Assembly (NCBI RefSeq): GCF_001865065.1
Contig: NZ_MJGN01000045.1
Span: forward strand, 168,761-232,760
Length of the DNA stretch: 64,000 nt
Reading direction: 5' to 3'
From: Curtobacterium sp. MCBA15_008
Lineage (GTDB): Bacteria > Actinomycetota > Actinomycetes > Actinomycetales > Microbacteriaceae
A program made the position numbers and the translations under genes. The notes beneath the pieces were generated by a model. It was not told the DNA's origin. It did not search any database and saw only the letters and a program-made list of their open reading frames with translations. Of the stretch, positions 8,335 through 17,266 are shown in pieces (position 1 is the stretch's first letter; every line of letters starts with the position of its first letter).

Positions 8335-11094
8335 ATGTTCGTCGCGATCCGCCCGTGGCTCCTCCGGTCCCGCGCCCGGGCAGGACTGCTGCTCGTCGTC
8401 ACCCTCGTCGCCGCGGTCCTCGCCGCCGTCGTCGGAGTGACCCTCGTCCTCGTCCTCCAGGCCCCGACCACGGACCTGCGGAGCGCGCTCCACGGGATCC
8501 CCGTGGCCTCACGCACCCTCGAGATCGAGGCGTCGGGAGACCCGACGAGCCAGGGCCGCGCCTTCCGGGGCCTGGTGACGCGGACCTTCGGTGCGGTGCC
8601 GGTGCACGTCCGGACCGAGGTCCGCGGCGACACGTCCGAGTGGCGTGTCAGCGCCGATGCGGACCGGATCACCGCCGAGGACCTGAGCGGTCTGCAGTCC
8701 GGGTTGACGAGGCTCCCGTCCGCGGCCGCCGAGCGGTTCGCGGTCGACGGCGGCACCACGACCCGGCACGCCGCCACCGTGCGTGCCGATGCGGCGGTGC
8801 TCGCCTCCGCGGCGTCCGCCGTCCGTGCCGCCGCGCCCGTCCCGCTGTCGATCGTCGTGATCGCCGGCGCGGTCGCGCTCTTCCTGACGGGCCGGTTGCT
8901 CGCAGGGGCCCGGGTCACCGAGGACCGGCTGCTCCGGGCACGCGGTGCCTCGGACGCCCGCATCGTCGGCCTCGCGGGGCTGGAGGGACTCGTCACCGGT
9001 GCGATCGGTGCCGCGGTGGGCAGCACGGCCGGCACACTCTGGGCTGCTGACCGCTGGGGCATCGCCGGTGCGGCGACCAGCGTCGACGTCGTCGTCGCGG
9101 CCGCGTCGGTGACCGTGCTGACGGTCGCCGCGACGACACTGGCGGCCGGCCGACGTGCGCGGTCCGCCGACGCTCGTCCCGCCGATCGGGCGTCCCGCGT
9201 CGGTGCAGCCCGGATCGGCGCCCTCGTCGCGCTGCTCGACCTCTTCGCCGGCGTCGCCGTCTGGCGGTACGGCAGCCCGGGCGCCGCCGCAGCCGGGGAC
9301 GCGCTCGCCGTCGTCGCCCCCGCCGCGCTGCTGACGGCGCTCGCCGTGACCGGGGCGCTCCTGCTCCCGCCGACCCTGGCGCTGCTCGCTCGCCTGGCGG
9401 AGCGTCGCACCGGCTTCGTGCGCCCGGTGGGCCTGCGGCTCGCCGCGCGCGACGGCCGGCGGCTGTTCGTGCCCGCGGCGCTGCTGGTGCTCGCCGTCGC
9501 GTCCGGGGTCCTCAGCGCCACCGTCGACGCCTCCACCCGTGGCTTCCTGCACGACAGCACCCGGATCGAGCACGGTGCCGCGCTCCGGGCGGACGTCGGT
9601 GGCCCGATCCCGCTGAACGGGGTGTCCGACCTCCTGCCCGTCGGCGTCCGCGACCAGCGTGCCCAGGACCGCGGAGTCCGGCCGGTGCTCCGCGTGACGG
9701 GCACCACGGGTGACGCCGCGCAGGCCGAGGGATCGGTGCAGGTCGTCGGCGTCGACGCCTCCGCGGTGCCCGCGATGCTCCCGGTCTCGCCACGGACCCT
9801 CGACGTCCCGGAGACGGTCCGCGGGCTGCGCCAGAGCCTGCCCGGCGTGGAGCTCGGAACCGGCCGGAGCCGCGCGGCCAGCACGCTGGAGATCGGGATC
9901 CGCAGCTCGGTCGCGCCGACGCCCGTCGTCGGCGCGGACGTCCAGGTGCAGGCCGTCGCCTGGGTCGTCGACGGGGTCGGCGACGTGGCACCCGTGACGA
10001 CGGCGGCGGGAGCGCTGCCGACCGGCGGCCGTCCGACGGCGCAGGCACTGCGCGCCACCCTGCCGAGCGGCGGCCCCTGGCGACTCGCGGCGCTCGACCT
10101 CCGCTTCCGCGGCGACGCCGACGTGACCGGCGTCAGCCTCGCCGTCGGGTCCCTCGCCGTCGACGACGTCGCCGTCGCGCTGCCGAGCCGGTCCTGGACG
10201 GCCGCGCCGGACGCCTACGACGCCTCCGGCCTCCGCGCCGGTGCGTCCGCGGGGAGCGGCGCGGCGTCCGGTCCGATCGGTGTCCACGCCGCATCGCTCC
10301 AGCTCGCGGCCCAGTCCGGGAGCAGCTCCGCGATCCGGCTGATGCCCGTGACGGGGCGCGTGGTCCCCGTGCTGGCCAGCGCGTCGAGCGGCGCGGCCGT
10401 CGGCGACAGCGTCTCGGTGGCCGGCGACTGGGCGAGCTTCCGCGCGCGGGTCGTCGGCACTGCTCCGACGGTCCCCGGCACCGACGGCGGAGCGGCGTAC
10501 CTGGCCGACCTCCCCACGCTGGACCAGGCCGTCCTCGCCGCGTCCCAGCGCCCTCCCCGCATCCGAGAGATCTGGGCCGCCGACGCGGCCGCCCGTTCCC
10601 TGGTCGCCGACGCCGCCCCGGATGCGACCCTCACGGTCCCCTCCACGGCACTCGAGGCACCCTTCGCCCGCTCGGTGGTCCTCGCCCTGCTGGCCGGTAC
10701 CGCTGCCGCACTCTTCTGCGCCGTGCTCATCCTCGCCGCGACGGCCGTGTCCGTCGCTCGGAGCCGTCGTGCCGAAGCGCTGGGACTCCGGATCGTCGGG
10801 GCCTCGGCGTCGCAGCAGTCGCGTCTCCGCGCGATCGGTCCGGCGCTGACCGGCACCTTCGGCCTCGTCGCCGGCCTCGTCGCCGGTGTCGCGGCCGCCG
10901 GCCTGGTCGGCGTCGCCGCGGTCCGGGCGAGCGCGCCGCGCGCGCCCGTCGGGCTCGGCGTCCCGCTCGCCCCGGCGTGGTGGGACGTCGGAGTCGTCGT
11001 CGCGCTGGTCGTCGTCGCCGTGGTGGTCGTCACCGCCGCGCACGCAGTCGCGGTCCGTCGAGCGGCCGGCCGCACCGGACGGGAGGCACGATGA
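8335..11094 (+). CDS. FtsX-like ABC transporter permease
   Basis: This large membrane protein of 919 residues starts at ATG 8335 behind an excellent ribosome site (GGAAGGGG). A transmembrane segment lies near residues 16-40. A large extracellular part follows, and membrane clusters lie around residues 160-400 and at the C-terminus (about 780-910). LRARGASDARIVGLAGLEGLVTG-type segments after membrane helices are typical of FtsX/MacB-like permeases; a similar LRIVGASASQQSRLRAIG follows the first C-terminal helix. Such permeases work with ATPases as mechanotransmission or lipoprotein/peptide export complexes. The next gene starts inside its stop (ATGA), and two ATPases follow, so the four genes form one operon. 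The substrate is unknown. Confidence 0.85.
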   Translation: MFVAIRPWLLRSRARAGLLLVVTLVAAVLAAVVGVTLVLVLQAPTTDLRSALHGIPVASRTLEIEASGDPTSQGRAFRGLVTRTFGAVPVHVRTEVRGDTSEWRVSADADRITAEDLSGLQSGLTRLPSAAAERFAVDGGTTTRHAATVRADAAVLASAASAVRAAAPVPLSIVVIAGAVALFLTGRLLAGARVTEDRLLRARGASDARIVGLAGLEGLVTGAIGAAVGSTAGTLWAADRWGIAGAATSVDVVVAAASVTVLTVAATTLAAGRRARSADARPADRASRVGAARIGALVALLDLFAGVAVWRYGSPGAAAAGDALAVVAPAALLTALAVTGALLLPPTLALLARLAERRTGFVRPVGLRLAARDGRRLFVPAALLVLAVASGVLSATVDASTRGFLHDSTRIEHGAALRADVGGPIPLNGVSDLLPVGVRDQRAQDRGVRPVLRVTGTTGDAAQAEGSVQVVGVDASAVPAMLPVSPRTLDVPETVRGLRQSLPGVELGTGRSRAASTLEIGIRSSVAPTPVVGADVQVQAVAWVVDGVGDVAPVTTAAGALPTGGRPTAQALRATLPSGGPWRLAALDLRFRGDADVTGVSLAVGSLAVDDVAVALPSRSWTAAPDAYDASGLRAGASAGSGAASGPIGVHAASLQLAAQSGSSSAIRLMPVTGRVVPVLASASSGAAVGDSVSVAGDWASFRARVVGTAPTVPGTDGGAAYLADLPTLDQAVLAASQRPPRIREIWAADAAARSLVADAAPDATLTVPSTALEAPFARSVVLALLAGTAAALFCAVLILAATAVSVARSRRAEALGLRIVGASASQQSRLRAIGPALTGTFGLVAGLVAGVAAAGLVGVAAVRASAPRAPVGLGVPLAPAWWDVGVVVALVVVAVVVVTAAHAVAVRRAAGRTGREAR

Positions 11095-13292
11095 GCGTCC
11101 ACGACACCGGTCGCGCCCGGCACACGGCGCGTCCCGGGCGCAGCGCACCCTGGCCCGGACGTCTCGTCCGGCGGTCGCTCGCCGACCAGGCGGCGGCGCT
11201 GCTGGCGCTCGCGGTGCTCGTCGCGGTGACCACCCTGGCAGCGGTCGGGACCCCGAGACTGGTGACGTCCCTCCTGGACGCCGACCTGAACCGGACCGTC
11301 GCGAGCGCGTCGCCGTCCTTCCGCGACCCGGCCGCCGGCGTGTCCCTCGCCGTCGACGACACGGTGTCGTCGCCGGGCGACTTCTTCCCGCGGATCTGGA
11401 ACGCGCTGCCGGACCGACTCCGAACCGCGCGTGCGCACACGGCGCCGGCACTCCGCGCGCTCCTCGACGACGGGCACGTCTCGGGTCGCGCGGTCGGGCT
11501 GCACGCCGGCCCGCCGGCCGCGGGCGCCGTCACCGAGTTCGCCGCGAGCGGTCTGCGCGGCGGTCTGTCCGTCGCGACCGGGTACCGCATCGACGCCTAC
11601 CCGGGCCTGCGCGCCGACTCCCGCCTCGTCCGAGGGCACTGGCCGGCCCCCGCCTCGAGCGTCGGCGCAGGCTCCGTGCTCGAGGTGGTGGTCACCACCC
11701 GCACCGCACGCGAGATGCAGTGGCGGGTCGGCGAGGAGCAGCAGCTCGCGCAGGAGGGCGGGACGATCACCGCTCGGTTGGTCGGGCTCGTGTCGCCACG
11801 GACGACCGACTCGGACTTCTGGGCGCTCGATCCCGGTCGGAGTCGGACGTCCGTGACCTACGACCGGTACCAGACGCCGACCCGGCACGGGATCGTGTTC
11901 GTCGATCCGAGCACCTGGCCGCAGATCGGTCCGCAGCTCGGCGGCACCGACGTGGCGACCTGGTACCACCTCGACACCGCATCGATCTCAACGGCGAGCC
12001 AGCCGGCCATCAGCGCGGGCCTCGACCGGCTGCTCGCGAACCCGCCGACGGTGACCACCCCGGCGGGGGACCTGCGCGTCCTCCGCTTCAGCTCGTTCCT
12101 GCCCCGGCTCTTCGCCATCGCCGAGCAGCGCGCCGCGGCGTCCGGGGAACTGCTCGCGGTGTCGGCGACCGGACCGCTCGGCGTCGCACTCGTCGTGGTC
12201 GTCCTCGCGACGTCCGTCGTCGTCGCCCGCCGTCGGCCGGACCGTGCCCTCCTCCGGGCGCGCGGGACCGGTGGCGGGGCGACGGTGCTGCGGACCGTCG
12301 TCGAGACCGCGGTCGCCACCGTCCCGGCCGCGGTGGTGGGGTGGCTCGTCGCCGTGGCCGTCCTGCCGCACGTGCCGTGGGCCGCAGGCCTCGCAGCGGG
12401 TCTGGCCGGGATCGTCCTGCCGCCGGCGGTCGCTGCGGTCGTCGCCGTCGCCGAGGTCGTCGAGGTCCGCGGACCACGGGCGGCACCGTTCCGGTGGGTG
12501 CTCGAGGCGCTGGTCGTGACCGGGGCCGTCGCCGCAGCCGTCGCCGTGCTCCGCCGGGCACCGAGCGGCGCCGGACCGCAGTCGATCGTCGGCGACCCGC
12601 TCGTGGTCGCCGCGCCGCTGCTCGTCGCCGCGGTCCTGGTGGTGGTCCTCCTCCGACTCCGCCCGACGCTCGTCCGCTGGACCGCGCGCCTGGTGCGGGA
12701 CCGCAGCGCCGCAGCGTTCGTCGGCACCGCCGAGGACGCCCGTGGCGGGAGCGCCCCGGCCTGGGTGCTCGGAGCGGTGGTCCTCGCGACCGGGACCGGC
12801 GTGGTCGCCGCGGCCCTGCTCCGCGCGGTCGGGGCGGCGACCGCCAGCACCACGGGGGCGACGACGGGGTTGGACCGGAGCGTCCTGGTCGGCGGTGCGC
12901 CGACCGTGGTGGTCGGCGGCCTCGCCCTCGCCGCCGTGCTCACCGCGGTCGCCGTCGTGATCACGGTGGTCGCCGCGGCGCCGGAGCGGCGTCGTCGGAG
13001 TGGGCTCCTCAGGACCTTCGGACTGTCCGGACGGGACCGCACCGCGGTCACCGTGTGGGAGCTGATCCCACGCTGCGTGGCCGGGGTGCTCGGTGGGACG
13101 GTGGCGGGTCTGCTGTCCGCGATCGTCGTCGTGCCGGCCGTCGTCCCCGGCTCCGGAACGGTGTGGCCGGCTCCGCTGCCGGTCGTGGCCACCGCCCTGG
13201 GCTTCGGACTCGCAGCCTCGGTGGCGACGGTCGCCGCGGTCCTCTCCGACCGGCGACGGCCGGCCCTCGTCGACGACAGGAGTGCAGCATGA
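11091..13292 (+). CDS. Second FtsX-like ABC transporter permease
   Basis: This 733-residue membrane protein overlaps the first permease by four bases (ATGA) and has GGGAGG upstream. One transmembrane helix lies near residues 35-55 and a long extracellular domain extends to about residue 345. Several helices follow, with LLRARGTGGGATVLRTVVET (residues about 380-400) and LLRTFGLSGRDRTAVTVWE (about 635-655), the coupling regions of FtsX-type permeases. It probably forms a heterodimer with the first permease. It is not a close copy of it, which suggests an asymmetric transporter. Confidence 0.85.
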   Translation: MSVHDTGRARHTARPGRSAPWPGRLVRRSLADQAAALLALAVLVAVTTLAAVGTPRLVTSLLDADLNRTVASASPSFRDPAAGVSLAVDDTVSSPGDFFPRIWNALPDRLRTARAHTAPALRALLDDGHVSGRAVGLHAGPPAAGAVTEFAASGLRGGLSVATGYRIDAYPGLRADSRLVRGHWPAPASSVGAGSVLEVVVTTRTAREMQWRVGEEQQLAQEGGTITARLVGLVSPRTTDSDFWALDPGRSRTSVTYDRYQTPTRHGIVFVDPSTWPQIGPQLGGTDVATWYHLDTASISTASQPAISAGLDRLLANPPTVTTPAGDLRVLRFSSFLPRLFAIAEQRAAASGELLAVSATGPLGVALVVVVLATSVVVARRRPDRALLRARGTGGGATVLRTVVETAVATVPAAVVGWLVAVAVLPHVPWAAGLAAGLAGIVLPPAVAAVVAVAEVVEVRGPRAAPFRWVLEALVVTGAVAAAVAVLRRAPSGAGPQSIVGDPLVVAAPLLVAAVLVVVLLRLRPTLVRWTARLVRDRSAAAFVGTAEDARGGSAPAWVLGAVVLATGTGVVAAALLRAVGAATASTTGATTGLDRSVLVGGAPTVVVGGLALAAVLTAVAVVITVVAAAPERRRRSGLLRTFGLSGRDRTAVTVWELIPRCVAGVLGGTVAGLLSAIVVVPAVVPGSGTVWPAPLPVVATALGFGLAASVATVAAVLSDRRRPALVDDRSAA

Positions 13293-14257
13293 CCGACACG
13301 ACGCCGACCGCCAGCAGCGGACTGCCCGCCGTGGGACCGGACCGAGCGATCCACTGCCGGGAGCTCGTCCGCATCTACGTCTCCGACGACGTCGAGGTGC
13401 AGGCGCTCCAGGGCCTCGAGCTCGACGTGGCGAGCGGTGAGCTCGTCGCGCTGGTAGGGGCGTCCGGCTCGGGGAAGTCGACCCTCCTGGGGATCCTCTC
13501 CGGTCTCGACCGCCCGACGGCCGGCTCCGCCCTGGTCGCCGGCGTGGACCTCACGACGATGACGCGGAAGACCCGGCTGCACTACCACCGGCGGGTCGTC
13601 GGCTTCGTCTGGCAGCAGACCGAACGGAACCTGGTGCCGTACCTGACGATCGCCGACAACGTGCTCCTCGCGATGCAGATCGGTGGGACGCGCGACCGTG
13701 CGGGCCGCCTGGACACCCTCGTCGAGCTGCTCGACCTCGGCGACGTCCTCGAGCGTCGACCCGCCGACGTCTCCGGTGGTCAGCGGCAGCGCGCGGCGGT
13801 CGCCGTCGGGCTCGCGAACAGCCCGTCGGTGCTCCTCGCGGACGAGCCGACCGGTGAGCTGGACGAGTCCACGAGCGCCCAGCTGCTCGAGACGCTCCGC
13901 ACCGTGAACCGCGAGACCGGGACGACGACCCTCATCGTCACGCACGACGCCGCCGTCTCCGAGCACGTCGAGCGGACCGTGCGCATCCGCGACGGGCGGA
14001 CCTCCACCGAGACGCTCCGGTCCACGACGACCGGGTCCGCACCGGACGGGGACGCCCAGGAGTTCGCCCTGGTCGACCGTGCCGGTCGGCTGCAGCTCCC
14101 GCAGGACTACGTCGACCGGCTCGGCCTGCGGGACCGCGTCCGCCTGGCGATGCGGCCGGACCACGTCGGCGTGTACCGCGGCGACGACGCACACACCACC
14201 GCCCACGACGCGCCGCGGTCGGCGGCGGACGACCGAACGGAGCACGACGATGTCTGA
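13289..14257 (+). CDS. ABC transporter ATP-binding protein with C-terminal AbrB-like tail
   Basis: This protein of 322 residues is LolD/MacB-type in its first 235: Walker A GASGSGKST (about residues 61-69), a Q-loop in VWQQTERNL, signature SGGQRQRA, Walker B VLLADEPTGELD and the switch His in IVTHD. The start overlaps the permease stop (ATGA). After the ATPase come about 85 extra residues containing FALVDRAGRLQLPQDYV then LGLRDRVRLAM, the pattern of a SpoVT/AbrB-like swapped-hairpin unit. The final part is hydrophilic and His/Asp-rich. The tail could mediate pairing with the second ATPase. The ATPase assignment is firm; the tail assignment is from pattern only. Confidence 0.9.
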   Translation: MTDTTPTASSGLPAVGPDRAIHCRELVRIYVSDDVEVQALQGLELDVASGELVALVGASGSGKSTLLGILSGLDRPTAGSALVAGVDLTTMTRKTRLHYHRRVVGFVWQQTERNLVPYLTIADNVLLAMQIGGTRDRAGRLDTLVELLDLGDVLERRPADVSGGQRQRAAVAVGLANSPSVLLADEPTGELDESTSAQLLETLRTVNRETGTTTLIVTHDAAVSEHVERTVRIRDGRTSTETLRSTTTGSAPDGDAQEFALVDRAGRLQLPQDYVDRLGLRDRVRLAMRPDHVGVYRGDDAHTTAHDAPRSAADDRTEHDDV

Positions 14258-14954
14258 GGCCGTGGTCGACGCGATCCTCACCGCTGAGGGGCTCACCCGC
14301 CACTACGGTGCCGGCGAGGCGCGGGTGGTGGGTTGCGAGGACGTCTCCCTGGCCGTCCGGCCGGGTGAGCTCCTCGTCGTCCGCGGTCGCTCCGGGGCGG
14401 GCAAGTCCACGCTCCTGCGACTGCTCGGCGGGCTCGACCGTCCGACCGCGGGTGCCGTGCGCATCGGGGACCTCGACGTCGCCGCCGCCACCGAGGGGGA
14501 GCTGGTCGAGCTGCACCGCGACGTGGTCGGGTTCGTGCACCAGGAGTTCGGGCTGCTGCCGACCCTGACGGCCGCCGAGAACGTGGAGCTCCCGCTCCGC
14601 ATCGCCCGACGTGACGCTGGCGAGCGAGTGGCCCGCGTCGCCCAGGCGCTCGCCTCGGTCGGGCTCGACGGGCACGAGAACCAGCGCCCCGGGCAGCTCT
14701 CCGGCGGTCAGCAGCAGCGGGTCGCGATCGCCCGGGCACTCGTGTCCCCGCGGAGCGTGCTCATCGCGGACGAGCCGACCGGGCAGCTCGACAGCGAGAC
14801 CGGCGCGCAGGTGATGGACCTCGTGGTCGCCCTCACCCGCGAGCGCGGGGTCGCGACGGTCGTCGCGACCCACGACCCGCTCGTCATCGCCATGGCGGAC
14901 CACGTCGTCGAGCTGCGCGACGGTCGGGTCCGTGCGGTCGGCGACGAGGACTGA
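14250..14954 (+). CDS. ABC transporter ATP-binding protein (LolD/MacB-type)
   Basis: This 234-residue nucleotide-binding subunit overlaps the previous gene by eight bases. The visible motifs are Walker A GRSGAGKST, Q-loop VHQEFGLLPTLTAAENVELPL, signature LSGGQQQR, Walker B VLIADEPTGQLD and switch THDP. This is the layout of ATPases that serve FtsX-type permeases. Having two different ATPases and two different permeases in a row suggests a heterodimeric complex. The operon ends here; the next gene converges from the right with only 24 bases between them. Confidence 0.9.
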   Translation: MSEAVVDAILTAEGLTRHYGAGEARVVGCEDVSLAVRPGELLVVRGRSGAGKSTLLRLLGGLDRPTAGAVRIGDLDVAAATEGELVELHRDVVGFVHQEFGLLPTLTAAENVELPLRIARRDAGERVARVAQALASVGLDGHENQRPGQLSGGQQQRVAIARALVSPRSVLIADEPTGQLDSETGAQVMDLVVALTRERGVATVVATHDPLVIAMADHVVELRDGRVRAVGDED

Positions 14955-14978
14955 CGACCGGACGTCCGGACGACCGGG

Positions 14979-15722
14979 TCACTCCGGGTCGGGCGCGGCC
15001 TCGACGAGGGGCTCGGCGAGCGCGGCCTTGAGCGCTGCCGAGTGCGCGTCGGCAAGGATCTCGAGCGCGCCGGCCTCGTACCGGTCGTACGCGGTCCGGA
15101 CGACGTCGGCGGGCCGGTTCACGTCCGGCATCCCGGGGAAGAAGGTCCGGCGCATCGCCGTGTCGGTGAACGAGAGCACGAGCCCGACGACCCGGATGCC
15201 GCGCGGGGCGAGCTCCAGGCGCATGCCGTTCGTCGCCGCCCAGAGCGCCGCCTTCGAGACGCTGTAGGACCGCAACCAGTGGTCCCACGCTGCCCCGGAC
15301 AGGACGTTGAGGATCGTGCCGCCGCCGTTCGCCTCGAGCAGGGGCGCGAACGCGCGGGCCACGCGCAGGGACCCCCACAGGTTCGTCTCCACGACGTCCC
15401 GGAGCTGGTCCAGGTCACCGGTGACGAGCGACGCCGCGGAGCCCGTGCCGGCGTTGTTCACCACGATCCTCGAGTCCGCAGCGGCCGTGGCGGCTGCCTC
15501 GACCGACGCGCCGTCCCGGATGTCGACGACCAGGGGACGGACCCGGGGGTCCGACCACCGGTGGGGCTCGAGCGTCGCCGCGTGGACGACCGCGGCGCCC
15601 CGGTCGAGCGCCTGGGCCACGAACTCCGCGCCGAGTCCGCCGTCGGCGCCGGTGACGAACACGGAGGCGCCCGCGATCGGCACGGGGGAGGAGGACCGGG
15701 GCAGGCGTGTCGGTGGGGTCAT
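14979..15722 (-). CDS. SDR-family oxidoreductase
   Basis: This 247-residue short-chain dehydrogenase has the nucleotide site TGADGGLG (near residue 25), VNNAGTG, catalytic Ser in LSGAAW and the intact YSVSK. Substrate and direction are unknown. ATG 15722 is the last plausible start; the region just before it is a C/G/A hexamer repeat, so the promoter must overlap or precede this repeat. It is closely similar to the SDR at 24725-25453, sharing VVETNLWG, ARAFAP, NGGGT and SYSVSKAALWAATN-type blocks, so the two are probably paralogues. Confidence 0.88.
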   Translation of the reverse strand: MTPPTRLPRSSSPVPIAGASVFVTGADGGLGAEFVAQALDRGAAVVHAATLEPHRWSDPRVRPLVVDIRDGASVEAAATAAADSRIVVNNAGTGSAASLVTGDLDQLRDVVETNLWGSLRVARAFAPLLEANGGGTILNVLSGAAWDHWLRSYSVSKAALWAATNGMRLELAPRGIRVVGLVLSFTDTAMRRTFFPGMPDVNRPADVVRTAYDRYEAGALEILADAHSAALKAALAEPLVEAAPDPE

Positions 15723-15770
15723 GGTCGATGGTGTGCACGGCACCCGCCGCTCCACCACCGCGGAACCACT

Positions 15771-15834
<64 letters not shown>

Positions 15835-15865
15835 CCGGGCGGGGGCCGACGCGCTGACCGCGGGA

Positions 15866-17113
15866 TCAGCTCGTCACGAGCGGCCGGTCCGGTGCCGTCC
15901 GGCGGGGCGACGTGGTCGCCAGGACCGCGATCAGGCCGGCACCGCAGAGCAGGAGCGACTCCCGCCAGACCGGTGCGACCGCGGCGGCCCAGGGCGCGTC
16001 GCTCTGGATGAAGTCGGCGAAGCTCGGCCCCGGGACGACCAGCAGGAGCAGCCCGACGGCGATCGCGGTGCGGGTCCGACGGTCCTCGACGGCGCTGAGG
16101 GCGACGAGCGCGGCGGGGAACAGGTACACCCAGTGGTGGATCCAGCTGATCGGCGAGAGCATCGGCGCGAGGAGCCCGATGACGAGCACCGCGGCGACGG
16201 GACGGCCACGCCGGTGCACCATCGCGGCGACCGCGAGTCCGGCGATCCCGACGACCACGACGAGCGGCGTCGTCAGGCCGGCCCAGTCCGGGGCGAGCCC
16301 GGCGATCGCGCCGGCGACCGAGTTGTTGCCGGAGGAGGCGGAGGCGCTCCCCGTGAGGTCGACCCGGTCGGACAGGTGGAACACGGTCGAGGTCCAGAAG
16401 TGGAGGCTCGCCGTGGGTGCGACCACGAACCCGATCGCCACGGTCGCGACGGACGCCGCGCTCGACCAGCCGAGTCGGCGCCACTGCCCGGTGACCGCGA
16501 AGTACACGATGAACAGGGCCGGCGTCAGCTTCACGCCCGCGGCGATGCCGACGAGGAGGCCCGTCGGGCGCCGGTGGCCCCGGATGCGGTCCGGCAGCAC
16601 CAGGTCCGCGAGGACGAGCGCCATCAGCAGGAGGTTGACCTGGCCGTAGACGAGGTGCTGCACCGCGACCGTCGTGCTGCAGGCCAGCAGGAAGAGCCCG
16701 AGGTGCCGGTACCCGACGTCGGCGGCGCTCCGGCACCCTGCGGACCAGAGGACCGTGACGAGGAGGATAGCGACGCTGAGGACGGTCCAGCCGACGAAGG
16801 CCGCGTACCACGGTAGGAGGCCCGTCGGCGTGAACAGGAGCGCGGCGAAGGGCGTGTAGGTGAACGGCATGCCGACCGGGCCGAGCTCCGGGGCGCGGAG
16901 GTTGCCGGCGTACACGTCCCCGCCGCGCAGCAGCACCGGGACGACGTCGCGGTAGACCAGGAAGTCCACCGGCAGCATGTGCGGCAGGAACGGGAGCAGG
17001 GCGAAGACCAGGACGACGGTCGCGGCTGCCACGACGAGGGCGACCACGGGTCGACGGCTGGTGGCCGATCGGGTCGGGCGGGGCGTGGACGTCAGGACGG
17101 TGTCGGTCGGCAT
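15866..17113 (-). CDS. GT87-type polyprenol-dependent mannosyltransferase
   Basis: This integral membrane protein of 415 residues has about ten transmembrane segments. Features of the GT87 (former DUF2029) family are visible: VDFLVYRDVVPVLL with the conserved Asp after the first helix (near residue 48), FTYTPFAALLF, VYGQVNLLLMALV, GVKLTP and SPISWIHHW. Known family members add alpha-1,2-mannose from polyprenyl-phosphate-mannose to lipid-linked glycans on the outer face of the membrane, so a role in cell-wall or lipoglycan decoration is likely. It stands between the SDR and a divergent histidine kinase, with 153 bases to the latter. Confidence 0.85.
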   Translation of the reverse strand: MPTDTVLTSTPRPTRSATSRRPVVALVVAAATVVLVFALLPFLPHMLPVDFLVYRDVVPVLLRGGDVYAGNLRAPELGPVGMPFTYTPFAALLFTPTGLLPWYAAFVGWTVLSVAILLVTVLWSAGCRSAADVGYRHLGLFLLACSTTVAVQHLVYGQVNLLLMALVLADLVLPDRIRGHRRPTGLLVGIAAGVKLTPALFIVYFAVTGQWRRLGWSSAASVATVAIGFVVAPTASLHFWTSTVFHLSDRVDLTGSASASSGNNSVAGAIAGLAPDWAGLTTPLVVVVGIAGLAVAAMVHRRGRPVAAVLVIGLLAPMLSPISWIHHWVYLFPAALVALSAVEDRRTRTAIAVGLLLLVVPGPSFADFIQSDAPWAAAVAPVWRESLLLCGAGLIAVLATTSPRRTAPDRPLVTS

Positions 17114-17266
17114 CCCGGAACGCTACGGCCGGGGACCCCGTCACCGGATCGGCCCCGACGGTGACCCTCATCCGGAGACCGAGCGAACCGGTCTTCCCCC
17201 GATCGGGCGATGTCCGGTGCGTCCGGAGCGGGATACGGTTCGCTGGTGGAACGGAACGAGGGCGGT

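Noticed and set aside
14958..14969. 12-base palindrome ccggacgtccgg after the last ATPase gene as a terminator
   Set aside because: It has no loop and a short stem, so it is too weak to call; it may still contribute to ending transcription.
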